From: Nodosilinea nodulosa PCC 7104
GTDB taxonomy: Bacteria > Cyanobacteriota > Cyanobacteriia > Phormidesmidales > Phormidesmidaceae
Direction of reading: 5' to 3'
DNA: 64,000 nucleotides
Assembly: GCF_000309385.1 (NCBI RefSeq)
Contig: NZ_JH976537.1
Location: 4,203,984-4,267,983 of the forward strand
How positions within the stretch are numbered: the first letter of the stretch is position 1; each line of letters opens with the position of its first letter. Below are positions 18,416-27,584 of the stretch, in pieces. A model generated the notes under the pieces. The model made no database searches and was not told the DNA's origin. It saw only the letters and a program-made list of their open reading frames with translations. A program made the position numbers and the translations under genes.

Positions 18416-19129
18416 ATGGCTCAGCATATTTTGATGGTGGTGGCCAATCCAGCGGTGTCAACCACGGTGGGCGGGCCAGTGGGGTTTTGGGCTGCGGAAC
18501 TAATTCACCCCTACGCAGTATTTACCGAAGCGGGCTACGCCGTTACGATTGCCAGCCCCAGGGGTGGCCCCGTTGAGTTTGATCGCCTCAGCGACCCAAG
18601 GGATGAATCGGGCTATTCTAAGGACGACACCCTATCCCTGAAATACATCAACCAGCCCGATTTTATGGCGCTGCTGGAGAATACTCCGGCGATCGCCAGC
18701 CTTGATCCCGGCGAGTTTGACGCCATTGTCGTCTGCGGTGGCCAGTCGCCCATGTTCACCTTTCGCTCCGACCCGGTCCTGCGGGATCTGTTCATGACCT
18801 TTTACAATGCCGAAAAGGTCAGCGCTGCCCTTTGCCACGGCACCTGTCTGCTGCTCGAAACCCGCCTGGCCGACGGCACCCCGCTGATTCAAAACAAAGT
18901 GATGACCGGCTTTGCCAATAGCGAAGAAGACTTTGCCGATCAGGTGGTAGGGCAAACGGTGATGCCGTTTCGCATTGAAGATGAGGCCACCAAGCTGGGA
19001 GCGCGGTTTGTCACCCAGCCCGCCTTTACACCCCACGCCGTCCGCGACGGCCACCTGGTCACCGGGCAGCAGCAGAATTCGGGCGCTGAAACGGCCCGCC
19101 TGGTGCTAAGCGTCCTACAGGGGAGTTAG
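18416..19129 (+). CDS. DJ-1/PfpI family (type 1 glutamine amidotransferase-like) protein
   Basis: This 237-residue protein is in the Hsp31/DJ-1 group: MVVANPAVSTTVGGPVGFWAAEL, VTIASPRGG, and the nucleophile elbow AALCHGTCLLLE with Cys and adjacent His. A later FVTQPAFTPHAVRDGHLVTGQQ completes the pattern. Such proteins act as glyoxalases III, deglycases or chaperones; amidotransferase activity is unlikely. The ATG at 18416 has AAGGA 9 bp before it. It is the first gene of a two-gene operon under the divergent LysR regulator. Confidence 0.85.
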   Translation: MAQHILMVVANPAVSTTVGGPVGFWAAELIHPYAVFTEAGYAVTIASPRGGPVEFDRLSDPRDESGYSKDDTLSLKYINQPDFMALLENTPAIASLDPGEFDAIVVCGGQSPMFTFRSDPVLRDLFMTFYNAEKVSAALCHGTCLLLETRLADGTPLIQNKVMTGFANSEEDFADQVVGQTVMPFRIEDEATKLGARFVTQPAFTPHAVRDGHLVTGQQQNSGAETARLVLSVLQGS

Positions 19130-19131
19130 CC

Positions 19132-19767
19132 ATGAAACTTGCATTTATTGGCATTGGCCAAGTGGGGGCGGCCCTGGCGGGTAACTTAGCAGCCCTAGGT
19201 CACAGCGTCACTATCGCCGCTCGCGACCCCAGTTCCAAGACGGTGACCGAGGCACTGGCTAAGTATCCCGCTTTAGCGGTTGCGGCAACCGAGGATGCGA
19301 TCGCCGCCGCCGAGGTTATTTTCTTGGCTACCCCCTTTGCCGCTGTGTCAGCCGCTCTGGCTAACGGTGATGCCTTTGCGGGTAAAGTGCTGGTCGATTG
19401 CACCAACCCTGTGGGACCAGGTCTGACCCACGGATTGGACAGCAAGCGATCGGGCAGCGAAGCGGTGCAAAGCTTAGTCCCCCAAGCCAGGGTAGTCAAA
19501 GCGTTCACTATCTACGGCTTTGAGAACTTTGAGGACAGCGCCTATCCGGGTTATGGGGATCTCAAACCGGCCATGCTAATTGCCGGAGACGATGCCGAGG
19601 CTAAGCAGGTTGTTGCCACCCTTTGCCAGGATCTGGGCTGGGAGCCAGTGGATACGGGTCCCCTGTCCATGAGTCTGCATCTAGAGCACATGACCCTGCT
19701 GTGGATCAAAATGGCTAGGGTGCAGGGAGGAGGAGCAGGGTTTGTCTGGGCCAGATTGCAGCGATAG
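19132..19767 (+). CDS. NADPH-dependent F420 reductase-like Rossmann protein
   Basis: This 211-residue protein begins with a dinucleotide-binding fingerprint (MKLAFIGIGQVGAALAGNLAALGH). It continues VIFLATPFAAV, VLVDCTNPVG and RVVKAFTIYGFENF, as in the F420H2:NADP reductase-like family. Cyanobacteria do not generally use F420 this way, so another NAD(P)H-linked reduction is likely. The ATG lies 2 bp after the DJ-1 gene stop with GGGAG as ribosome site, showing tight coupling. The pairing may handle reactive carbonyl or oxidative damage (inference). Confidence 0.8.
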   Translation: MKLAFIGIGQVGAALAGNLAALGHSVTIAARDPSSKTVTEALAKYPALAVAATEDAIAAAEVIFLATPFAAVSAALANGDAFAGKVLVDCTNPVGPGLTHGLDSKRSGSEAVQSLVPQARVVKAFTIYGFENFEDSAYPGYGDLKPAMLIAGDDAEAKQVVATLCQDLGWEPVDTGPLSMSLHLEHMTLLWIKMARVQGGGAGFVWARLQR

Positions 19768-19956
19768 GAGAGCGAGCAAGCCAGTACCAATCGCGATGAA
19801 AAGGCTTTTACCCCCAACGGTGAAAGTGAGAATGGCTATATGTGCAGGGCAAATTCAAATAGGTATCCCTAGGGACAAACGACCGTTTGCCTCTAGGTCA
19901 TCTCATCAATGCTCGCTATGATCCTTATCCCATAGGCGTCGCCACGCCCGACCCCC

Positions 19957-20023
19957 AAAAAACAGGCCAGGGGCTGTAATCGCCGATTCTTAAGCCATTG
20001 GCGATTAATTGATGACAGCCCCT
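19957..20023 (-). terminator. rho-independent terminator for the methyltransferase gene
   Basis: Read on the minus strand, an AGGGGCTGT/ACAGCCCCT stem (20015-20023 with 19969-19977) encloses a second stem AATCGCC/GGCGATT (20000-20006 with 19978-19984). A run of six T follows at 19962-19957. It is 107 bp beyond the stop of the minus-strand gene at 20130. The rest of the 362-bp interval 19768-20129 shows nothing else I can name. Confidence 0.7.
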
Positions 20024-20129
20024 AGCAATTGGGGTTAGACGACCAGAATGGCGCCTAGGACGGGAGCCGATCCTTCCAGGCGTGCCATTCAGCCGGTTGG
20101 GGTCCTGTCCGACCTCGGCATAGAAGACT

Positions 20130-20792
20130 TCATAGCTTGGCCAGCGGCTCCATGCGCTCGGCAATCACGGCATAAAATGGGTCGCCACCGGGCATGCCCA
20201 GCATTTGCAGAATGGGGGGAACGCCGGGCGTGTGGGTTACGACCTCTGGGTGGCTAAAGCCTGGCACCGCCATGAAATAGCCTTTGACTAAATTGACCCG
20301 GCGGGTTTCGCTGCCGTCGCGCCAGGCTGCGATCGCCTTCTGGTAAAACATGCGATTGGAAAAGCTGACAATGGCGAGGCCACCGGGTTTGAGAATGCGG
20401 TAGATCTCGCCAAACACAGCTTCAGGCCGCTGAAGATACTGCACCGATACAGTATTCAGTACGGCATCGAAGGATTGATCGGCCAGCGGCAGCGTGGGGT
20501 TTTCGTTGAAGTTTTGCACAAAGTAGTGGTTAAGGCGAGGATTTCTGGCCAGTTCTTCACTGTTCATGCCGTGGCCCTCGACCCACTCAAAGGGAACATC
20601 TTCAGGCAGGTGCGAGACCCAGCTGCTCATCATGTCGAAAATACGGCTGTTTGGGGCCAACCGCTCGCGGTACAGCTCCGTGAGCTGCCGAATAAAGCGA
20701 TCGTCTACGTGGGTGACAAAGCGCGGCGTATCGTAGAAAAAAGTGTCGCTCGACTCGTCTAGCTTGGTGCGCTGGTCAGGCTGAAGCAGCAT
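20130..20792 (-). CDS. SAM-dependent methyltransferase-like protein
   Basis: This 220-residue protein has the C-terminal half of a class I methyltransferase fold: LPLADQSFDAVLNTVSVQYL, then VFGEIYRILKPGGLAIVSFSNRMF. The glycine-rich SAM motif I is weak or replaced by RIFDMMSSWVSHLPED, which is common in this cyanobacterial family. The substrate is unknown. I choose ATG 20792 (MLLQPDQRTKLDES); the frame is open for 42 more codons, but those codons look non-coding. A strong terminator follows. Confidence 0.78.
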   Translation of the reverse strand: MLLQPDQRTKLDESSDTFFYDTPRFVTHVDDRFIRQLTELYRERLAPNSRIFDMMSSWVSHLPEDVPFEWVEGHGMNSEELARNPRLNHYFVQNFNENPTLPLADQSFDAVLNTVSVQYLQRPEAVFGEIYRILKPGGLAIVSFSNRMFYQKAIAAWRDGSETRRVNLVKGYFMAVPGFSHPEVVTHTPGVPPILQMLGMPGGDPFYAVIAERMEPLAKL

Positions 20793-21041
20793 GGGAAAAA
20801 CGCTGAGGGAATTGCCTTTAGTGTAAACAAATATTAAGGTCAAGGCCAGACGATCGCCCGCTGAAGACATGCCTGGATTGACCCTAAATTGAGTCGACGC
20901 AGTATGCGCTCTTGTCACTAGCCTACTGGCTAGGGGGTTGCGATTGGCTTGCGGTCCAGCAGCATCTAGATTTTTAGGCTGAGGTCTTAGCTGCTAAAAC
21001 TTTCGCTGGGGAAGGAAAAGCTTCGGCCCTGAAGATCTGCC

Positions 21042-23567
21042 CTAGCCAACTTTAGGAGCTAGCGCTGCTTTTGGGTACGCGATGCGCTTGTGATTGTACT
21101 GTTGCCACACCTGCACAAAGATTTCAGCAATCAGGGCCATGTGGTCGCGGGTCAGCCCCGATTCTGAGAGCTGATTATCCTTCCAGCGGGCGCGCAAGAT
21201 GCGATTGACCATAGCGAGGGCTTCATCGGGGGTGGCATCGGTCAGCGATCGCAGCGCGGCTTCGCAGGAGTCAGCCAGCATGACAATACCGGTCTCGGGC
21301 GACTGGGGAATGGGGCCGTCGTAGCGAAAGTTAGCTTCCTTCACCGCCAGGGCTGGTTCGTCCTTAGCCATCTCCTCGGCCTGGTGATAGAAGTAGCTGA
21401 TCAGCATGGTGCCCTGGTGCTCTGGGATGAAAGCCTGCACAGCCTTTGGGAGTCGGCACTTGCGGGCCATCACAATGCCCTCGGTGACGTGTTTCTTGAT
21501 GATTTCGGCGCTCAGCCAGGGATCGTTGAGTTCGTCGTGCTTATTTGGCCCACCCATCTGGTTTTCGATGAAGCCCTGGGGATCGTGCATTTTGCCAATG
21601 TCGTGGTACAGGGTGCCCGCCCTTACCAGTTCAACATTGCAGCCCAGGGCTCGGGCAGCGGCCTCCGCCAGGCTCGCTACAAATACGGTGTGTTGAAAGG
21701 TGCCCGGTGCCTCTGAGGCCAGCCGCTTGAGCATAGGTCGATTGGGGTTTGACAACTCGGCTAGGCGAATGGGAGTAACTAAGTCAAACAGATGCTCTAG
21801 GTAGGGGCTGAGGCCGAGGGCGGCAATGCTGGAGATCACCCCGTAAATGCCCTGAAGGGCAGCTCCGGTGAGCATGCCTGACCAGGCGGAAATGAGCGAT
21901 ACCGGGCTGACTACCAGCGTCAGCAGCAGGTAGGCCACACCCTGGGTAAGACCGACGCTGCCGCCCAGCAGGGCCAGTTCTTCACGCGATCGCATGCGGC
22001 CCGCCAGCAGGCTGCACACAAACGCCCCAGCGGCCCCGGCCATAAACGAAATACCGCCCACCGTCGCCCCCACCGGCAGCAGGACGGCCACAAGCACCAC
22101 CAGGGTGCCCCCCAGGACAGGCCCGTAGAAGCTGCCCGCCAGTAGGCCAATAGCGGGCAGGCCGTAGGCAGCCACCCCAAACATTTTCATCACCCCAGTG
22201 CTGACCACCATGGCTGTTAGCAGCAAATAGTCTTGCTGGCGCAGGCGCTGGGGCACCCAGCACTCGATCAGTAGAAATATGCCCACCCCGCCGGCTACCA
22301 GCCCTCCAAACATGGCCAGCCCCCAGTAGTTAAAGCGACGCTGGCTGAGGTTAAAATTATCGAGCAGAACAAACCGACTCTGGGTGATGGTGTCCCCAGC
22401 GGCAACGATCAGCTCACCCCGCTGCACTTCGACAAAGACGGGCTTAACGGCCTCTGCGGCCATGTCGGCCTGGAGGCGGGTGCGATCGCTGTCTTCGACC
22501 AGGTTGGGTTCCAGGGTAGAGAGCAGCAGCTGGCGAGAAAAGGGTTCAATTGGATTGGGCAGCGCGTCTTTGAGCTGAAGATAGACGGCCCGATCTAGCA
22601 CCTCCGGGGGCAAGCCAGAGGCGATGCCCTGGGCCAGCATCCGCTCAGCAGCTTGGCGAATTTCGACCTGGGCATCGACCCATACCTGGGTAGGCAGATC
22701 GAGCACCTGGGATGACTCTGAAATACCTTCCGCCTGCGAGGCGAGCAGCGTAAAATTGGCCATGGCCTGCTGGTAGGCCTGGCGCGCCTTTTCTATTGAG
22801 TCTAAAAGCTGGCTCAGCTCCTTACTGTTGGACCGCTGGCTGTAAGCCCAGAGTTCGCCCAGGGCCGCCTGCTGATCGGGGGTAATGGTTTGGTTGCGCA
22901 GCAGGGTGTCCAGCGATACCCGCGCACCTCGAATGCTATCGCCGGTCAAAGGGTCGATTAGGCTGCGCAGTTTTAGCCAGGTAGCATCGTCGGAACGACG
23001 CAGGTAAACCTGCACCTGGGTGGACAAAACACTGGTGGAGACAAAGGGCACGCTTCCCGCCTGACGGCGAATATCGCCAACCTGGGCCATCAGGTTATTG
23101 AGCGATCGCAGCACGGCATCGTCTGTAGAAGACTCGATGCGCAACACCCTCAGGGCGCCGTTGCGGGCGTCGCGACGGCGTTCTTCAGTGGTTTCTTTAT
23201 CTTCGACTCGGGCGTTGTCGGGGGCAAAAATGGTGTTGGGAGCAACGCTGCCCACCTGCAAGCCCGGCTGATTGTAGAAGCGCTGCCCCAGGACCGCAGT
23301 CAGGCTCAGTGTGGTCAGCACAAAGGCCAGGCGGGGGTGGCGAATGTTCTTGCGCCGTCTGAGGGGTCGACAGGGCTGAAGATGTTTCCTGAGCCGCCGC
23401 TGGGGCTGGGCCGACTGGGCGGCGATCGTGCCCCCACCCGCCTGCTCTGGCTCCAGAGACGACGACCGGGGCACCAGCGCAGGCGGAGGAATAATCGGCC
23501 TTGCGGCCCGCTGCCCTACAGCCCACCAGCGCTCAACCGCAGCCACAAATTCCTGAATTGCCTTCAT
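21042..23567 (-). CDS. 7TM-HD family phosphohydrolase (PgpH-like c-di-AMP phosphodiesterase)
   Basis: This 841-residue protein has an N-terminal basic region, one membrane anchor near 75-95, a large extracytoplasmic 7TMR-HDED domain (about 100-400), seven membrane helices (about 415-600) and a cytoplasmic HD domain. The HD metal site is seen in FQHTVFVASLAEAAARA, GTLYHDIGKM and the later IPEHQGT and MLADSCEAALRS. Family members such as Listeria PgpH hydrolyse cyclic di-AMP. The extracytoplasmic domain probably senses an unknown ligand. The ATG at 23567 gives the expected family length. Confidence 0.9.
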   Translation of the reverse strand: MKAIQEFVAAVERWWAVGQRAARPIIPPPALVPRSSSLEPEQAGGGTIAAQSAQPQRRLRKHLQPCRPLRRRKNIRHPRLAFVLTTLSLTAVLGQRFYNQPGLQVGSVAPNTIFAPDNARVEDKETTEERRRDARNGALRVLRIESSTDDAVLRSLNNLMAQVGDIRRQAGSVPFVSTSVLSTQVQVYLRRSDDATWLKLRSLIDPLTGDSIRGARVSLDTLLRNQTITPDQQAALGELWAYSQRSNSKELSQLLDSIEKARQAYQQAMANFTLLASQAEGISESSQVLDLPTQVWVDAQVEIRQAAERMLAQGIASGLPPEVLDRAVYLQLKDALPNPIEPFSRQLLLSTLEPNLVEDSDRTRLQADMAAEAVKPVFVEVQRGELIVAAGDTITQSRFVLLDNFNLSQRRFNYWGLAMFGGLVAGGVGIFLLIECWVPQRLRQQDYLLLTAMVVSTGVMKMFGVAAYGLPAIGLLAGSFYGPVLGGTLVVLVAVLLPVGATVGGISFMAGAAGAFVCSLLAGRMRSREELALLGGSVGLTQGVAYLLLTLVVSPVSLISAWSGMLTGAALQGIYGVISSIAALGLSPYLEHLFDLVTPIRLAELSNPNRPMLKRLASEAPGTFQHTVFVASLAEAAARALGCNVELVRAGTLYHDIGKMHDPQGFIENQMGGPNKHDELNDPWLSAEIIKKHVTEGIVMARKCRLPKAVQAFIPEHQGTMLISYFYHQAEEMAKDEPALAVKEANFRYDGPIPQSPETGIVMLADSCEAALRSLTDATPDEALAMVNRILRARWKDNQLSESGLTRDHMALIAEIFVQVWQQYNHKRIAYPKAALAPKVG

Positions 23568-23756
23568 AGATTAAGACAGCTAGAGGGGTGGGCAGAGGCC
23601 GGGGAACCCCAGAATGTATGGCAGCCAGCGAGTAACAGCCAGATTGAACGATTCGAGATTCTCCTTCCCCGCAACGCGCTAGGGCTGCCAGCCCAATCGG
23701 AGTCTCTCAAACGCTATTATAGGCGGCGGTCTCGGTCAACGCCTGTACCCTTTGCC

Positions 23757-24557
23757 CTAAACCCTTATCCCCCAAGGAAATGGCGACGACCCCAGGGCAA
23801 TGCCAGTCTCCCCTCCCGCCCAGCGGCAGTGCAGACCCGCCGCGATCGCCGCCAAATCATCCGATTTCAGGCCCTGCCAACCATCGGGATACCGGCCCTG
23901 CTCGCCGTCAGCACCCCAGCGCAGCCAGCGCTGGCGCAGCCCCGCGCCCACGCCGGAACGCCCTTCGGTCAACCCCACTAGCAGCCCTGCCAGGGCCACC
24001 TCCGTCGGCGTCCAGCCCCGCCCATAGGCCACATCTAGGACCACCGCCAACTGCCCCTGACTCTGGACCATCAGCCGGAGGGCTGGCTCCAGGGGAGGCT
24101 CGTTTCCAGCCTTTAGTGCCGCCCTGGCCAGGCTGGCCCCAGCGCCAGATCCAGCTACCTTCATCTCCTGGCATACCAGACTGAACAGTGCTTCACAGGC
24201 CTCTGCCGTTGCCACAGATCGCCCCAGCGCTGAGACCCAGCGGCCTACCGCCGCCCGGTGATGGCCCTGGGCATCGGCTTGCAGCCACAGGTAGGGGAAA
24301 ACGTTGATCAACACCGCTGCTCGATCGGGTAAGGCCTGAAAGTGGGTCTGCCAGCGCTGGGGCAAAAGCGAGTCTCCCTGGGTGCAGGCGTGGGCAACCC
24401 GCAGCAGCCCTTCCTGCCAGCTTGGCGCTGGGCCAATCGTCTTACTTCGGCCATGGGCCACCCAGCGATCGCTAATCACAATCGCCTCCAGCGCTGCTCC
24501 CAAACGATCTGGCAGAGATCCGGGCGCTACCTGTAGATAATTCGCAACATGCACCAT
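23757..24557 (-). CDS. conserved hypothetical cyanobacterial protein
   Basis: This 266-residue protein is mostly helical and Ala/Gly/Leu-rich, with no signal peptide. The LALAGLLVGLTEGRSG-like stretch near residue 190 is reminiscent of ADP-ribosylglycohydrolase-like helical bundles, but the metal-binding Asp residues of that family are not evident. I do not recognise a function. It is divergent from the peptidoglycan-binding gene, with about 140 bp between starts. The next minus-strand gene downstream is the 7TM-HD gene, 189 bp away. Confidence 0.55.
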   Translation of the reverse strand: MVHVANYLQVAPGSLPDRLGAALEAIVISDRWVAHGRSKTIGPAPSWQEGLLRVAHACTQGDSLLPQRWQTHFQALPDRAAVLINVFPYLWLQADAQGHHRAAVGRWVSALGRSVATAEACEALFSLVCQEMKVAGSGAGASLARAALKAGNEPPLEPALRLMVQSQGQLAVVLDVAYGRGWTPTEVALAGLLVGLTEGRSGVGAGLRQRWLRWGADGEQGRYPDGWQGLKSDDLAAIAAGLHCRWAGGETGIALGSSPFPWGIRV

Positions 24558-24698
24558 GGTTCAATGGGTCGTTCTGCCTGCACCAGCCTGCTCTGTTGAA
24601 TTTTAATCGGGGCGGTAGCCCATTTCGCGACAGCAATCCTATAATGCTTGCTGTCAAGCGCCTGCCGCTTGCTGTTATCCCTGCCTGGAGCCACCTCT

Positions 24699-25424
24699 AT
24701 GTTCAGCGCCGTCCCCTTCACAAAACAGACTGCCCGAGGCTGGGCTAGTCTCAGCGCTTGGGGAGTGGTCCTGGCGATCGCCTTGGCTAGTGGCTCAGCG
24801 ATTCCTTTGGCCCGAGCCCAAACTGCCCCAGAAACCGACCAACCCAGCCAGCCAGCCGTTCCAACCGTGAGCGGCGAGCGCATCGTGCGGCCTACCCTAC
24901 AGCTGGGCAGCCAGGGGGAATCGGTGCGCGAACTCCAATCGATGCTGATCCTTTTGGGCTACTACCCTGGCCAGGTAACCGGGATATATCAAGAAGACAC
25001 CGCCGCCGCCGCTCGCCGCTTTCAAACGGCAGCGGGCATTACCGCCGACGGCATTGTTGGCCCTGCCACCTGGAGCCGCCTATTCCCCACGCCGCCTGGA
25101 GAGGCAAACCCGCCAACGGCCACTCCCCCCAGCACCACAACCCCTGCGGCTAGCACACCGCCAGCTAGCACCCCCAGCCCAAGCACTCCACCAGCGACCA
25201 GCGGCAGCAGCTCCACCCCTGCACTTCCCGTACTGCGGCCCGGCATGGAAGGCGATGCCGTGCGACAGCTCCAGCAGCGCCTGCGCACCAAAGGGTTCTA
25301 CAACGGAGCAATCGATGGGATCTTCGGCAGTCAAACCGAGACCGCCGTTCGTGCCGCCCAGGCCGCAAACGATCTAACTGTAGACGGCATCGTTGGCCCG
25401 GCCACCTGGCAGGCGCTGAACTAG
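24699..25424 (+). CDS. exported protein with two peptidoglycan-binding domains
   Basis: This 241-residue protein starts with a signal peptide (hydrophobic VVLAIALASGSAIPLA then ARA). It carries PG_binding_1 domains at about 70-130 and 175-240, each with LQ-L-GYY/GFY, D-G and TADGIVGPATW / TVDGIVGPATW. The linker between them is a Pro/Ser/Thr-rich stretch of about 45 residues. It has no catalytic domain, so it likely anchors to the cell wall or is a non-enzymatic wall protein. I use ATG 24699 with GGAG upstream; the frame extends to a TTG at 24648. Confidence 0.88.
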   Translation: MFSAVPFTKQTARGWASLSAWGVVLAIALASGSAIPLARAQTAPETDQPSQPAVPTVSGERIVRPTLQLGSQGESVRELQSMLILLGYYPGQVTGIYQEDTAAAARRFQTAAGITADGIVGPATWSRLFPTPPGEANPPTATPPSTTTPAASTPPASTPSPSTPPATSGSSSTPALPVLRPGMEGDAVRQLQQRLRTKGFYNGAIDGIFGSQTETAVRAAQAANDLTVDGIVGPATWQALN

Positions 25425-25447
25425 CGGGTTGGCCCTGAAAAACACGA

Positions 25448-25487
25448 GACCGCCGGGAGTAGATCTACCCCAGCGGTCCCATTTTTT
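25448..25487 (+). terminator. rho-independent terminator
   Basis: A GACCGCcgGGGAGTAG / CTACCCCaGCGGTC hairpin (25448-25478, with minor mismatches) is followed by a run of six T at 25482-25487. It ends the peptidoglycan-binding gene, 24 bp after its stop. The minus-strand gene at 25533 converges from the other side. Confidence 0.8.
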
Positions 25488-25532
25488 GTGGCTTTGGCCA
25501 TTACAGCCCTGAAATTGTAGCTCTGCCAGGCT

Positions 25533-25832
25533 TCACTCAGCCTGGGTCAGCCAGTCGGCCATCAGACTGGAGGAGTCGGGAACTGTAGCGCTGGCGTAGA
25601 TGGAGTAGGGAACATCCAGTGCCTCCATATCAGACAGCTGCTGGGCAGCACTGTTCATATAGAGCACATAGTTGCCCATCAAAAAGTAAACTCCCATCAG
25701 GGCGGCAGCCGAAGATGCCACCAGAAAACCGGCCAGCATCAGAGAGAACTCCTGACCCTTGACGGCCTGCTCCATCAGCCGGAGTGCCCAGGCTACCAGG
25801 GCAATAACAATAATCAGGATGAGCAGCAGCAT
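25533..25832 (-). CDS. small membrane protein of unknown function
   Basis: This 99-residue protein has two hydrophobic segments (MLLLILIIVIALVAWAL at 1-17 and LAGFLVASSAAALMGVYFLMG around 33-55). A polar C-terminal half of about 45 residues follows. There is no cysteine lipobox. I do not recognise the family. It is convergent with the peptidoglycan-binding gene and is preceded by hisF on the same strand, 161 bp away. Confidence 0.6.
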   Translation of the reverse strand: MLLLILIIVIALVAWALRLMEQAVKGQEFSLMLAGFLVASSAAALMGVYFLMGNYVLYMNSAAQQLSDMEALDVPYSIYASATVPDSSSLMADWLTQAE

Positions 25833-25993
25833 GAACGAGGTTAACGGTAAAGAATTTGACAGACAGAATTCAAAGCTCTGATCTTAAAGCTGTTGATCTA
25901 TATGTTACACATCGTAACAGGCATTCATAAAACCAGCATGCTTCCACAGAATGTTTTCGCTTTTGCCGTGCTCAGGCCTCAACCGAGGCGCAA

Positions 25994-26764
25994 CTAGGCC
26001 AACCGTACTGGTATCTGGCGATCGCGCAAATGCTCCTTGATCTGCTGTACCGTAAGCTGCCCATAGTGCAGTAGCGAGGCCAAGAGTGCGGCCTCAGCCC
26101 GCCCCTCCGTCAGCGCCTCGTGAATGTGGTCACAGGTGCCTGCCCCGCCAGAGGCAATTACGGGCACCGGCACGCGATCGGCAATGGCGCGGGTGAGCGT
26201 CAGGTCGTAGCCCGCCTGGGTGCCGTCCGCATCCATACTGGTGACGAGCAGTTCGCCAGCACCGTGGTTGACAACGGTTTCGGCCCAGTGGAGGGCGTCT
26301 AGCCCGGTATTTTCGCGGCCGCCCCGCACGTAGACATCCCAGCCGGGGTTGGTGGGGTCTTCGCGGCGGCGAGCATCGATGGCCACCACAATACACTGGG
26401 CCCCAAAGCGATCGCTGGCCTCCCGAATTAGCTCCGGTCGCTTGACCGCCGCCGAGTTGATGCTGACTTTGTCTGCTCCAGCTCGTAACAGTTTCTTAAT
26501 GGTCTCTAAGGATTGTACGCCGCCACCCACCGTCAGCGGGATAAACACCTGCTCCGCCGTGCGGTACACCACGTCGTAAATAATGTCGCGGTCTTCGTGG
26601 GTGGCCGTGATATCGAGAAATACCAGCTCATCGGCCCCCGCCCGGTTATAGGCCTGGGCCAGTTCGACCGGATCGCCCGCATCGCGGAGATCGACAAAAT
26701 TGACCCCTTTTACTACCCGCCCCGCTTTGACATCCAAACAAGGCACAATCCGTTTCGCCAGCAT
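25994..26764 (-). CDS. hisF: imidazole glycerol phosphate synthase subunit HisF
   Basis: HisF is the cyclase subunit that makes imidazole glycerol phosphate and AICAR in histidine synthesis, using ammonia from HisH. The 256-residue barrel shows the catalytic Asp in [16 protein letters not shown], the second Asp in [14 protein letters not shown], and phosphate loops [10 protein letters not shown] and [10 protein letters not shown] use ATG 26764; the 25 extra codons upstream read through palindromic leader sequence and are not protein-like. hisH is not adjacent. Confidence 0.97.
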   Translation of the reverse strand: MLAKRIVPCLDVKAGRVVKGVNFVDLRDAGDPVELAQAYNRAGADELVFLDITATHEDRDIIYDVVYRTAEQVFIPLTVGGGVQSLETIKKLLRAGADKVSINSAAVKRPELIREASDRFGAQCIVVAIDARRREDPTNPGWDVYVRGGRENTGLDALHWAETVVNHGAGELLVTSMDADGTQAGYDLTLTRAIADRVPVPVIASGGAGTCDHIHEALTEGRAEAALLASLLHYGQLTVQQIKEHLRDRQIPVRLA

Positions 26765-26791
26765 GAGCGTTCTCCCTATTGACCTTGGGTT

Positions 26792-26831
26792 CGGGCAGGC
26801 CTGCCCGTCGTCCCCGAACGGGCTAGCCCGT
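26792..26831. repeat. two adjacent perfect palindromes in the hisF leader
   Basis: CGGGCAGGCCTGCCCG (26792-26807) and ACGGGCTAGCCCGT (26818-26831) are each perfect inverted repeats, 10 bp apart. They lie 28-67 bp upstream of the hisF start and in the divergent interval with petP. They could fold in the hisF leader RNA or be protein sites. Confidence 0.6.
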
Positions 26832-26989
26832 CCAGACACCCTATTTCCTGCGGCAGCAGATTAACCCTTTTCAAGTTTCACACATAGAGGATTTTGAGGA
26901 TCAGATTTTGACGATCACCAGGGGCCAAGACGCTGATACACTGTGTTTTGGTTTTATTGTTGGATATGCAGTTGGAGCCCTCAGTAAAC

Positions 26990-27190
26990 ATGGGTTTAGA
27001 GATTGGCCAGAAGGTGAAAGTATCCCGTCTTCGCGATCGGGTTTCGAAGGATGTGGCGGCTTACCTCGGCAAGCGCGGCGTTGTGAGTCAGTTCAAGATG
27101 GTAGATGGCAGCGGCGTGGGCGTAGTGGTGGAGTTTGAAGATCGCTACACCACCTGGTTTTTTGAAGATGAGCTGTCGGTGGTTCAATAG
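26990..27190 (+). CDS. petP: PetP-like small protein (DUF2862)
   Basis: This 66-residue protein has an SH3-like fold: GLEIGQKVKVSRLRDRVS, LGKRGVVSQFKMVDGSGVGVVVEFEDRYTTWFFEDEL in broken form. This is DUF2862, the family of the cyanobacterial cytochrome b6f subunit PetP (Ssr2998), which influences the b6f complex and electron transport. The start is ambiguous: ATG 26990 gives the usual family length, while ATG 26966 adds MQLEPSVN. It stands alone and is divergent from hisF. Confidence 0.7.
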   Translation: MGLEIGQKVKVSRLRDRVSKDVAAYLGKRGVVSQFKMVDGSGVGVVVEFEDRYTTWFFEDELSVVQ

Positions 27191-27584
27191 TCAGGCGGCA
27201 AGCGGCATTCAACGAACTGTAGCGGGCGGCATCACCAGGCCGAGGTTTAGGGCTGCTAGAATCCCGGCAGGATTTTTGCTGACTCCGGGCAGCCATGCCT
27301 CTCTTCGGGGGGATGGGTGAATGCGTTGGGCCAATTACGATCTTGAGCCAGGCGCCTGAGCGAGAAATCCCAGCGCGGAAGCCGAGACAAAATCCCTTAC
27401 TAAACCGTTCGGGGACTAGTCGTTGGATACGGGCGTCTTCGGGCTGAGCTTCGGCAGCGTCCCCAATTTCGCCTCTGGGCTTATCCTTAAACCCCGTTGA
27501 GGCAGAGCGGTCTTCTGCGGCGATCGCCCGCAGTCCGATCATCTCTGTAGTCATGACCTAACGAAACGTGCAGGCCGATTTTTT
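27191..27584. other. 394-bp interval between petP and the ArsA-like gene
   Basis: I see no gene, repeat or clear terminator. A long minus-strand frame at 27093-27554 overlaps petP and has the composition of a shadow frame (many Arg/Ser/Pro, no motifs), so I leave it out. Confidence 0.5.

Noticed and set aside
27093-27554. 153-codon minus-strand frame over petP and its downstream gap
   Set aside because: It overlaps the well-supported petP gene, has no motif and a random-looking Arg/Ser/Pro composition.
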